Source: Puccinellia tenuiflora
Taxonomy: Eukaryota; Streptophyta; Magnoliopsida; Poales; Poaceae
Direction of reading: 5' to 3'
Length of the DNA: 64,000 nucleotides
NCBI GenBank assembly: GCA_012064385.1
Contig: QRDG01001867.1
Span: forward strand, 62,001-126,000
Part shown: piece after piece, positions 34,729 through 45,310 of the stretch
How the letters are laid out: each line of letters begins with the position of its first letter
Position numbering within the stretch: the stretch's first letter is position 1
The notes under the pieces: model-generated
The model's input: the letters and a program-made list of their open reading frames with translations, nothing else
Told to the model about the DNA's origin: nothing
Database searches by the model: none
Program-made: the position numbers and the translations under genes

Positions 34729-35300
34729 TTACCACGTCAAAAGCTTAGAATATACGTGCCCGGTCGTCTTAGGATTTAGAAAAAATGGACAGGAAGACTA
34801 ATAGGCAACAATTACCACATCGTATGGGCCGAATCAAAACGAAGATCATCAGTTACCGTTTATTCATCCTTCCGGCCGGTCTCCAATTTGCGATCTGCAA
34901 AGAGTAAACACAAATATTAATGGAAGCTGTATCAATGGAAGAATCTTCGGAAACAAATCAAATAAACGGAAACTCCCATGAAGTTCCAATCCAGGACCCT
35001 TTTTCCTTTCCATTTGATCCAGTATTTACCACGTCAAAAGCTACCTCGACAGGTCGTCTTATAGAATTGACGAAAAAATGTGGATTGATGGTGTTTTACC
35101 ATGTCGGTACTAGAAGGACGAATAATAGGCAACAATTATACCATGTCTTACGGGACAAGAATCAAAACGAATATCGTAAGTTACCATTTATTCATCCACA
35201 TGGTCCCATTTTGCGGCAAAAGATCGTCAAATATCAATGTCATAATCACCGATCGACTCTTCGGAAACAAATCAATTTTGGTTCCTTTCCATTTTATCAA
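34729..35300 (+). repeat. Tandem duplication (~300-325 bp) upstream of GolS
   Basis: Block A at about 34729-34890 recurs at about 35026-35230. The copies share TTACCACGTCAAAAG, AATAGGCAACAATTA, AATCAAAACGAA and TTATTCATCC. Block B at about 34944-35020 recurs at about 35260-35300, sharing TCTTCGGAAACAAATCAA and TTCCTTTCCATTT. The order A-B-A'-B' indicates a tandem duplication with later divergence. An open frame at 34920-35309 falls inside and resembles no protein I know. Confidence 0.75.
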
Positions 35301-35338
35301 ACGCCTTGACCCCGCACCCACGCCCAGCCTAGCTAGCC

Positions 35339-35345
35339 TATATAA
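35339..35345 (+). promoter_or_regulatory. GolS TATA box
   Basis: TATATAA lies 97 bp before the galactinol synthase ATG, a suitable distance for a leader of about 60-70 nt. It follows the duplicated upstream block. Confidence 0.6.
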
Positions 35346-35435
35346 TGCATGCCCAGCTGCCACAACACCCCCATCAATCAAACACGTACAACACATCCCC
35401 CATCGTTGCAACTTTGCAAGCAAGGAGATCCATCA

Positions 35436-36609
35436 ATGGCTTCGACCGTCCTCAAGGGTGTTCCTGTAGCCAAGGAGGCGGCGGCGTATGTGACGTTCCT
35501 TGCCGGCTCCGGCGACTACTGGAAGGGCGTGGTCGGGCTGGCCAAGGGCCTCCGCGCCGTCAAGTCTGCTTACCCGCTGGTGGTCGCCGTGCTCCCCGAC
35601 GTCCCCGACGCCCACCGCCGCACGCTGGTCGACCAAGGCTGCATCGTCCGGGAGATCGAGCCCGTGTACCCGCCGGAGAGCCAGACCCAGTTCGCCATGG
35701 CCTACTACGTCATTAACTACTCCAAGCTCCGCATCTGGGAGGTTGATACTTCGATTCCTTCATACTTTCAATGGTAGATATTAGTACGATCTTGATGATA
35801 CATCGATCTGTGCATGTTGTAGTTCATTGAGTACGAGAGGATGGTGTACCTTGACGCTGACATCCAGGTGTACGACAACATCGACCACCTCTTCGACCTC
35901 GACGCCGGCAGCTTCTACGCCGTAAAGGACTGCTTCTGCGAGAAGACGTGGAGCCACACCCCACAATACAAGATCGGCTACTGCCAGCAGTGCCCCGACA
36001 AGGTGGCGTGGCCGGAGGCCGAGCTCGGCGGCGTGCCCCCGCCGCCGCTCTACTTCAACGCCGGCATGTTCGTGCACGAGCCCAGCCTCGCCACCGCCAA
36101 GGCCCTCCTCGACAAGCTCGTCGTCACCGACCCCACGCCCTTCGCCGAGCAGGACTTCCTCAACATGTTCTTCGGGGACGTGTACAAGCCCATCTCGAAC
36201 GTCTACAACCTCGTGCTCGCCATGATGTGGAGGCACCCTGAGAACGTCGAGCTCGGCAAGGTCAAGGCCGTGCACTACTGCGCCGCGGTATGTCCTCTTG
36301 TCTTTTTCATCGATCTCTCGCGTTCATATGAAACGATGTAGTAGAAAATAATATCCTCTTAATTTAATTCTTGTGGTTATGATCTATGTTTTCCATGCGT
36401 ATGTGCAGGGTTCGAAGCCATGGAGGTTTACTGGGGAGGAGGCGAACATGGACAGGGAGGACATCAAGATGCTGGTGAAGAAGTGGTGGGACATCTACAA
36501 CGACGAGAGCCTCGACTACAAGAAGGGTGACGCCGACGAGCCGCTGCGTGCGCCTCTGGCCGAGGCCGGCGCCGTCGACTGCTTCCCCCGTGCGCCCTCC
36601 GCCGCCTAA
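35436..36609 (+). CDS. GolS: Galactinol synthase
   Basis: Three exons (35436-35741, 35823-36287, 36409-36609) with GT-AG introns of 81 and 121 bp encode 323 residues, the usual length. The enzyme, a GT8 glycosyltransferase in the cytosol, transfers galactose from UDP-galactose to myo-inositol to make galactinol, the donor for raffinose-family sugars. Visible markers are AYVTFLAGSGDYWKGVVGLAKGL near the N-terminus, the metal-binding DAD at 113-115 within VYLDADIQVYDNIDHLFD, YFNAGMFVHEPS, FAEQDFLNMFF, VKAVHYCAAGSKPW, and the C-terminal pentapeptide APSAA that is a hallmark of the family. The start is the first Met after the leader. Family genes are typically induced by drought, cold or heat. 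The coding region is very GC-rich, as in many grass genes, and shows no defect. Confidence 0.96.
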
Positions 36610-37111
36610 GCTGGTGATTGGCGCTCTGTTTATCGATCGGCTCATGTTTGGAAATCTATATATAATTAGGTTTTTTTCAAAAGGATGCACAAGTACGTTT
36701 TGAAGGTGTTGGGATGAGTCGGTAATGTGAGTTTTTGATTTGCAAGAAAGGATCAGTGTCTATTTGAAGCTTGTAATGAATTGATTATTTGCAGTTCTCA
36801 TGAGAAGTGTCGTTTAAAATTACTCTGCGTGTGCAAGTTAGCTCACAGAAAACATTTAACCTAATATATATGTTCAAGCAGATTGAGGCTTCTATGCCAA
36901 TTTGGTTTCAAGTAGTATAAAACTGTGCCCATTCATTCATCAGGCAGCGGATTATGGCGTCAGCTGTTTTAGCACCAGCTGATGAGCCCTGCGAACGCTC
37001 AGCCTTAGGCATTCTCCTTCTTTATGAAAATGTCGTATTTTCCTTCTTTTTTAAAATAAATTCGCACATACTAGTACAGATCGGGTAATTTAAGCTCTCC
37101 CCGATCGCAAC
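36610..37111. other. GolS 3' flank, no gene seen
   Basis: Probable 3' UTR and AT-rich intergenic DNA. The last 8 bases are the left target duplication of the hAT element. Confidence 0.5.
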
Positions 37112-38697
37112 TAAGGATGGCAATGGGTAGGGTATGGGCAGGGTAGAGCAATACCATACCCATACCCATATAATCTATGGGTATAAAATATTACCCATAC
37201 CCTTACCCGCGGGGATGAAAGTAAACCCATACCCATACCCGGCGGGTACCCGTTGGGTAAATCAAATAGTACACAAATTGTTCACAATTTTACATTGTTT
37301 GGTAGCACATTTGACAAAAAAAATCAATTATCTTAACTCAGTAATAGGTAGATGAATACATGATAATTATCTAACTTTGAAAATCATAATTAATGATGGG
37401 AAAATCTAACTATAAGCGCCGCACAACGCGTCCTTCCGTGCGGCGTGATTCGGAAGTATGTACGTACTCCGTAGGCATGCGCACATTTGCCTGCACCCGC
37501 GGGTCCGACCGGAATCTTTTTCAAAAACAAATACTGAGTATTCAAATCGCTACATCTACTAGTACTACCAGTACCTGCTACAGTAGGCTATCTGCATGCA
37601 TGGTAGTAGCCTGCTACCAAGTGCATGGAGCTGCATGCACTAGCTGCCTGTTCATTTGCATTTTTTTGCATGCCTCATCTTTTTGCAGGAGGTGCTCACT
37701 CGAGGGCAGCTAGAAACCAAACCATGGATAGACCTGATTTGTTAGGCTAAATGATCATGTTGCTACATCAGAAAATCTGGTATCTTATTTCGTAAAACTT
37801 GGTCGGTGCATCGAAATAATTTGCCAATTGCATCTTTCGTATCTGGTATCTACATTAAATAATAGGGGATATGCTTTGGTAAACCTGACAGCTACGGTTA
37901 AAAAATCTAATAATTGCTCTTAGAAATTTGGTAGGCATATTAAATCAACCTTGTAGTTGTATTAAATTAACCTGGTAGCTGCATTTTAAAATCTTGAAAT
38001 TGCCCTCGAAAAACTGGTAGGTGTGTCAAATCAATATGATATTTATATCTAAAATACCTGGCAACTGCTCTGAAAAAACCTGATAGCTGTGTCAAATTAA
38101 CCTGATAGCTATATTTAATAAAAAAATCTGGTAATTGAACTAACATACTCAGCCACGTAGACCACTAAGCAAGTAAAAGTTTTACTCATATTTCCCCCTA
38201 GCCTTTATCCCACCAACATCCCTAGCCAGCTAGAGCTAGCAAGTGTATGCTTTTTCTGTTTCTTCTCACTGCAATGATTCCTTTTGGCATCGTTCGATGT
38301 GCTGGATTCAACCGGCTGTTTGATGGGCAGTGGAGAGATAAAATGCTAATTTTTATTAGTGGAGTCACGGAATCGCTCGCGCGTACGTGCTGTCGAGTTC
38401 AGTCGGGAACGGTTGTCAGTAGGTTATCAGCGGCCGCCGCACGGAAGGTAAAATATGCGGCGCCGCTAGATAGCACAGCCCATTAATGATCATATCTAGT
38501 AAGTCAACCAAGTAAAGTCCGTATGTCAGTATAAACGGGTAGGATATGGGTATACCCACGGGTACAGAGTTGTACCCATGCCGTACCCACGACTTGGCGG
38601 GTAGGGTACCCATGGATATAAAAATGCACCCATACCCTCCCCATACGGGTACGGTACCCGCGGATACCCGTACCCATGGGTAAAATTGCCATCCTTA
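37112..38697. mobile_element. Non-autonomous hAT element, 1586 bp, 8-bp TSD
   Basis: The ends are TAAGGATGGCAATGGGTA and its inverted counterpart (TTGCCATCCTTA). They are flanked by a perfect 8-bp duplication ATCGCAAC (37104-37111 and 38698-38705), as expected for hAT. Both subterminal regions are packed with ACCCATACCC/GGGTATGGG words. There is no transposase frame. The middle (about 37740-38150) has imperfect repeats of CTGGTAGCTG-like words. An inner inverted repeat (37416-37445 against 38435-38463, sharing TTCCGTGCGGCG) suggests a nested element. Confidence 0.88.
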
Positions 38698-38705
38698 ATC
38701 GCAAC

Positions 38706-39399
38706 ACATACCACCCCTTCCGTGTACGTTATTCCCTATAGCTTACGCTTCGAAATTATATAATCGAGTGCGATACATCACACAAGGTCAAAAAACAGAG
38801 AACCGCACCGTCGCACACGATTTACTCTGTACATATTTGCGTGAGGCCGGCATCATGTCTTCCTCGTGGTAGTTTCTGGTGTGTAGTAGTACCCCTGCTT
38901 CTTTTGACACCGAGACTCGATTTCGGAGGCGGAATCTCTTTTCAAACTATATATGAGGATGAGCGGGTGGGCCTTCATGAGCGTGTTAACTGTTGATCGG
39001 GAGCAGCCACGCTGGAGGCGATCGATCGTGCCCGCCGCAATGCAGATGCCGTGACGAGGTGCCCCGACACTCGCGGGCGGGGATGGTACTGTACATGCGT
39101 GTTTATATGCAATGGCTACGACGAGAGATTCGATGATGGACGTAACATGAGCAGTCGAGGCCTGCGTGGAGGCGGCGACCGATGTACTGGAGACGGCTGC
39201 GTGTGCGTGGCCAAAAGAGCTTAACTCCGACGAGCTCCACATCTGGTGAGTGGTGATCACAGTTGAGAAGACGAGATGAGGGTTAACCGCTTCACGTGCT
39301 ACAGTAAATTTGACACGACGTGTGGTGGGCCCTGCACGTAACAAGTTGGTGAAAATGAGGATTTCGTCTCCATTGAAGTGGCTATTTCGTGGGTCCCTC
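38706..39399. other. Intergenic, no supported gene
   Basis: A minus-strand open frame of 182 codons (38853-39401) exists, but it has no recognisable domain and its 5' end overlaps the LINE. I see no other structure. Confidence 0.4.
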
Positions 39400-42300
39400 A
39401 TGTAAATCTTTCCTTCCTTTACCGAATTCTCAAGTTATTTCAAATTTGGAGAGTTTAGGTTTAAGTTTAGGTCGTTCTTCTGAAGAGAGTTTAGTGTCCA
39501 TCTCTGTGATTAAATCTGTAGAGGCCGATCGTTTTACAGTTTCTTCTAAAAATAGTGTTCACGATGACCTGACCATCTCGGATGTAGATGAGGAAGAAGG
39601 GGACGCCCGATATGACGGCCAACTTTTAACTCATCTTGTCGGGGACGTGTCAGAGGTGGGATTGGATGACGCCCGGCTAGAGCCTTTCTTGGACTTAACG
39701 GCCTCGGGTCGCAAATCCAAATCCTCGAAAAAAAATGTAACAAACCGTCCAAAAGGGCGAGAGTCACCACTTCAACAAAAGTTTCCCGATGAAAGGCAAA
39801 ATATGGAATAGCAGAGGTCTTCGAGACTTGGCTAAACATTTACATATTGCTGATTGCGTTCGGGAGCATGAGTTGGACTTTGTCACAATTACGGAGTCTG
39901 GTAGACGAGATTTCCCAGTGCAAACCTTAGATCACCTTGCCGGTGGCTATGAGTTCACTTGGAAATGGATACCTCCGCGCGGCAGATCGGGGGGGGGGGG
40001 GGGGGGGGGCATTTTACTTGGCATCAAGGATAATTCTATGGAATTATTAGATTTTTCGTCGGGTGAGTTTCACATTAAACTACACCTGCGTAATAAATCT
40101 GATGATTTTATTTGGAGCCTCGTCGCTGTGTATGGCGCCGCCCAGGATGAGCACAAGGCAGCCTTTTTACGGGAACTTGTGAATCCTGCTAAAGATAACC
40201 CATATCCTATACTTATAGGAGGTGATTTCAACATCCTAAGGTTTCAGCAAGATAAGAACAATGACCGTTTCGACAACTATTGGCCGTTCCTATTCAATAT
40301 TGTCATTGACAGTTTGGATTTGAGGGAGGTTAATATGTCTGGAAGGCAATATACTTGGGCAAATAATAGATCAGTACCCACATACGAAAAACTCGACCGT
40401 GTACTTATAGATACCGAATGGGAAAATAAATATCCTCTGGTCTCTGTACGTGCGCTCGAGCGTAGATACTGGAGATACAAAACTTCTTGGTAAAAAACCG
40501 CAATTCAAATTTGAATTGGGCTGGTTGAACCGTGATGGTTTTGTGGAAATGGTAAAAGAAGTATGGGAGCGTCCGGTGCATGGGCAAAATCCGATTTAGA
40601 GGTAGAATAACAGAATTCGCATGTTGCGGAAACACCTCCGAGGCTGGGCGCGCCATATCACTGGTCTCTATAAAAAGGAGAAAAAGAGGCTCGCTAAAAT
40701 AATTAATAAACTTGACCTACAAGCGGAAAATCGGCTCCTCTCTGATTCAGAACTTGATGAAAAAAATCAAGCGAATGAACAGTTTGCGCGCTTACTCCGA
40801 GAAGAGGAACTCAAGTGGTATCAACGTTCAAAAGCACAGTTCATTCTGGATGAAGATAATAATACAAAATACTTTCATCTGTTGGCCAATGGGCGCCATA
40901 GGAAGAAGTACATACACAATCTCAACCAGGAGGAGGGTGTTATTGAGGGTCATGAGCAGTTAAAAAGCTTTATAACAAAGTACTATAAGACTCTTTTTGG
41001 GGCCCCTGAGGAAGGTAACTTAACTCTTGATGAATCCCGAATAGAAGATATCCACAAGTATCCAACGTGGAGAATGACTTTCTCACCGCCCCCTTTACAG
41101 AGGACAGATTAAGAGAGCCATCTTCCAAATGGAGCATAATAAAGCGCCGGGTCCCGATGGTTTTCCAACGGAGTTTTATCAAAGCTTTTGGGATATTATT
41201 AAGGTCGATTTACTAGATCTGTTCAATGCTTTTCATGATGGACAGCTTGAGCTGTTTAAGTTGAACTTTGGAGAGATAATTTTGTTACCGAAAGTTAAGA
41301 ATGCAGAAAGGATTCAACAATATAGACATATCTGTCTTCTTAATGTGAGTTTCAAAATCTTCACTAAAGTGGCAACTTTAAGGTTGAACACAGTGGCGGA
41401 TCATGTTATCCGACCCACTCAAACAGCCTTCATGCAAGGACGGTATATTTTAGATGGTGTCGTCACCTTGCACGAAACAGTTCATGAGCTACATCGTAAA
41501 AAATTGGACGGTGTGATTCTGAAAATTGATTTCGAGGAGGCCTATGCCAAAATTAAATGGCCTTTTCTACATCAAGTTTTACGAATGAAAGGCTTCTCCG
41601 AAACATGGTGCGCATGGGTCTATAATTTTGTTACTGGAGGCGGTGTTGCCATCAAAGTCAATGACGACGTTGGCCACTACTTCAGAACTAAAAAAGGAAT
41701 ACGGCAAGGTGATCCACTATCGCAGATATTGTTTAATATCGTAGTCGATATGTTGGCTATCATGATTGAGCGTGCAAAGAACTCGGATCAAATTGCAGGA
41801 GTGGTACCACATCTTGTTGATAGCGGATTATCAATCCTCCAGTATGCCGACGATACAATACTCTTTATGGAACACGATCTTGAGAAAGCATTGAACCTGA
41901 AGTTAATACTGTCAGCAATCGAGCAAATATCAGGACTAAAAATAAATTTCCATAAGAGTGAGCTTTTTTGCTTTGGAGAAGCAAGTGACCATCTCGCTGA
42001 GTATACCGAACTTTTCGGTTGCCAGCAAGGCCAGTTTCCTATGTCATATCTGGGGATACTGATACATTATCATAGACTCACAAATGCTGAATGGAAACAA
42101 GTTGAGGAACGTCTGGAAAAACGACTTAGCAGCTAGAAAGGGAAATTACTTTCAGTTGGAGGTCGTTTAGTACTGATTAATTCAGTCCTTAGTAATATGG
42201 TCTTATACATGTTATCCTTTTTCCAAATATCGAAAGGAGTACTCAAACGTTTGGACTACTTCCGATCGAGATTTTTTTGGCAAGGAGATAATGAGAAAAA

Positions 42301-43650
42301 GAAATATAGACTGGCCAAGTGGAGCGTACTATGTCGACCAAAAGACCAGGGGGGACTAGGTATCCAAGACCTAGAGGCAAAAAATACCGCACTCCTTAGT
42401 AAGTGGCTATTTAAGCTCTTAACTGAGGATGAGGTATGGCAACAACTCCTGAGGAGAAAATATGTGAGTTCAAAACCTGTATCCCAATTGTCTTGGAAAG
42501 CAGGAGACTCGCACTTTTGGGCAGGTCTCATGTCGGTAAAGGCTAAGTTCTTTCGATATGGATCTTTCCTTATAAAGGATGGGTCGGAGATAAGGTTCTG
42601 GGAGGACTCATGGCTAGGAAATGAACCTCTTCGAGAACAATATCCAACATTATACAATATTGCACGTAACAAAAGCGATTCACTCACTGCGGTGATGGAA
42701 TCTTCCCCGTCGAACGTGTCATTTAGGTGGGATCTCGTGGGTACAAGATTGGCATCTTGGCAAGCTCTTCAAGAGCGTTTGGCCGAAATCCATCTGTCAA
42801 CAGATCGCGATGAATTCCGTTGGAACCTACTCAAGAATGGTAAATTCTCAGTGGGCTCCATGTATGATGCACTAGTACATTCGGATAAGCCAGCAATAAA
42901 CAATAAATACCTCTGGAAAATGAAGGTACCATTGAAGATTAAAATATTCACTTTGTACCTTGGAGGGGGGTAGTCCTAACTAAAGATAACCTGGCAAAGC
43001 GTAATTCGCAAGGAAGTACAAAATGCATGTTCTGTCATCATAATGAGATTATTAAGCATTTGTTCTTTGAATGTCATTTTGCGCGCTCTATATGGTCTGC
43101 CATCCAAGTGGCTTCGAACTTGTATCCACCGAGCTCCGTTGCGAATATTTTTGGCAATTGGTTGCATTGTATTGATCGTTCGTTTAGAAAACACTGTTGG
43201 GTGGGAGCGATCGCGCTATTATGGTCGCTTTGGCTATGTAGAAATGACAGAGTTTTTAACGCTATTTTATCTTCCCCTATGCAGGTGATCTTCCGCTGTG
43301 CTCACTATCTCCGGGAGTGGTCTATTCTTCAGCGTCCGGCACACCGAGACCTGTTTATGGAGGTTTGCTCGCGGTTGGAGCAAGTGGCGAGAGATGTTTT
43401 TACCCGGCATGGGTGGCAGCATAATCGGCGTATTGGGCCACCATCACCATAGGATTATTTTTGTCATATGTGACATGTTTTTCCTATGAGTCCTTTTTCT
43501 CCCTCTCTAGATGCTCTCTCTCTACTCTTCTTCATCGGCTGTGTGCATCCTAGTAATGCAGAGGCTGGGTGTGGACATTTCTGGTTTGTATCACCTTGAT
43601 GTAAACTGGTTAAAGTCTAATAAAGCGCTCTTTATCGAAAAAAAGAAACG
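39400..43650 (+). mobile_element. L1-type LINE, 5' truncated, ORF2 frameshifted
   Basis: In order on the plus strand: the C-terminal end of ORF1 (39389-39811, with GDVSEVGLDDARLEPFLDL); the apurinic endonuclease (39789-40493, with IGGDFNILR and SGRQYTWANN); a coiled linker (40621-41112); reverse transcriptase (41129-42136, with APGPDGFPTEFY, GIRQGDPLSQ and the catalytic YADD); the connection region (42197-42973, LCRPKDQGGLGIQ); and zf-RVT (about 42905-43200, CMFCHHNEIIKHLFFEC). Frame breaks occur near 40493-40620, 41112-41129, 42136 (stop) and 42960. The 3' end shows AATAAAG and a short A-rich tail near 43646. No target duplication was found. A run of 21 G at 39989-40009 sits inside the endonuclease frame. 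Confidence 0.88.
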
Positions 43651-43950
43651 AGTTAAAAAGACGACAAGTTTGTCTGACCAAACGACGACTACCCAATGCG
43701 TAAAAGCATCAACATGACAAGAGTTATTGGCACACAACCAGTTTCGACAATTCTAGTGGCGCGAACCTAGGCTCGACTTGGCTTGAAGGTCGAACACCAA
43801 TCAAACTCAAAAGCTCAACAAGCCAGCTGGAAGGCTCGGTGCAAGAAAAAGATATGACATGTCCTTTGCTAAAAATGTAACAATTAACAATTATAATCAA
43901 CAATTGAGAATGAATATATCCATAAAGACATAGGTCTAACATCGGCGATT
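43651..43950. other. Spacer between LINE and Sirevirus-like element
   Basis: 300 bp of unassigned sequence; no coding region or repeat recognised. Confidence 0.5.
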
Positions 43951-43955
43951 AGGTT

Positions 43956-45259
43956 TGAAAGTGCATCTAGTCCCCTAATATGTTTTGGTATTAATGATAA
44001 CATAATAATTTATTTCTAATATCGTTTTGTGAGTTTGTGCAGATTGGAAAAAGGGTGAAATCTTGTTTGGCGGCAGTACCGCCGTGTCTGGCGGCAGTAC
44101 CACAGTGCCTGGGGCTGGCAGTGCCGCCAGCACTGCCGCCCGGGAGGCTCTCTGTGAGCCTACAGCGGCAGTACCGCCGCCTCCGGCGGCAGTACCGCTG
44201 CTGGGCTTTTGAGAGCTCCCCTGGGGCTGGCAGTGCCGCCAGCACTGCCGCCCGAGAGGCTCTCTGTGAGCCTATACCGGCAGTACCGCTGCTGGGCTTT
44301 TGAGAGCTCCCCTGGGGCCAACAGTGCCGCCAACACTGCTGCCAAGGAGGCTCTCTGTGGGCCTACAGCGGCAGTACGGCCGCCTCCGGCGGCAGTACCG
44401 CTGCTGCGGGGTGGCCCCCCAGGCAGAAGGAGCCGTTGGTCAAAGTCTGAAGAGTGCAGCGGCACTACCGCCAGGAGCGGCGGTAGTACCGCTGTAGTGG
44501 AGCTGAACCCCTCCAACGGTTCACTGGAGGAGGAGACTATAAAAGGAGGGTTTCTCCCTCCTTTGCATTTAAGGCTCTAGCTCAAGTTTCTTCTCTCTCC
44601 TCCATTAATGAGCCCAAGCTAAAATTTCCTAGATCTCCCACTCCCTTGCCCCAACTCCGTTGATCTTTTGAGGAGTGAAGTAGGAGACCTAGATCTAGCC
44701 TTCCACCGAAGGAATTTTGAATGCCCCCACTTGTTGTGTGCGGATCTTGGATCTTGTGAGCTCTTAGGGTTCTTGGGAACTCTAGGAGCAAGTGCGGGTT
44801 TCGGAGCTTCATAGTTTGTGAGGAGCTCCGGGACATTGTTGGGAGTCTCCAACTCATTGTGGAGAGCCCCAACCTTGGTGTAAAGGTTTGGTCAATGCCT
44901 TCAAGTCGACCTCATAGTGGAAGGAGCTATTCCCTCACGGGAGTACCACCCGGAGAATAGGGTGAGCACGGTTGTGCTCGTAGGAGGGCCAAGGAGCCTC
45001 CACACCTCTCCAACATAGACGTACTTCCCTTGGGAAGGAACTATGAGAATCATTCCCCCGTGTCCTCTTGCGGTGACTTCTATCCTTTACTTTCCGTTGC
45101 GCTTTTACTTGTTCCTCGTTTCCTATCATTTAGGGTTGTTCATCTAGTTGCACATCTAGACAACTTGTTTTTACCTTGCTAAAAACCTAATTAAAAGAAA
45201 AAGAATTAAAATTGGTAGTCGCCTATTCACCCCCCTCTAGTCGACCATACGTTTTTTCA
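43956..45259 (+). repeat. 5' LTR of the Sirevirus-like element
   Basis: It starts TGAAAGTGCATCTAGTCC and ends CATACGTTTTTTCA. Positions 44060-44500 hold a GC-rich array of three ~90-112-bp units, each with palindromic words such as GGCAGTACCGCC and GGCAGTGCCGCC. A TATA box (TATAAAAG) is at 44538-44545, followed by a CT-rich leader. Confidence 0.92.
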
Positions 45260-45261
45260 AT

Positions 45262-45273
45262 TGGTATCAGAGC
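45262..45273 (+). other. Primer-binding site (initiator tRNA-Met type)
   Basis: TGGTATCAGAGC begins two bases after the 5' LTR. It is the standard match to the 3' end of plant initiator tRNA-Met used by copia elements. Confidence 0.88.
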
Positions 45274-45310
45274 CTCGTCTCTTATCAAAGGTTTAACAAC
45301 CTAAGAGAGT

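Noticed and set aside
34920..35309. 129-residue protein upstream of GolS
   Set aside because: The frame lies within the duplicated upstream block, is not conserved in the other copy and resembles no family.
35781..36275. Minus-strand 164-codon frame over galactinol synthase
   Set aside because: Antisense to exon 2, Val/Glu/Gly-rich shadow.
38853..39401. 182-codon minus-strand frame as a gene
   Set aside because: No recognisable domain, start overlaps the truncated LINE, no splice or promoter signal seen. Kept as an unsupported open frame.
44060..44500. CRISPR-like repeat-spacer array
   Set aside because: The units are imperfect palindromic tandem repeats inside a retrotransposon LTR of a plant genome, without unique spacers or cas genes.
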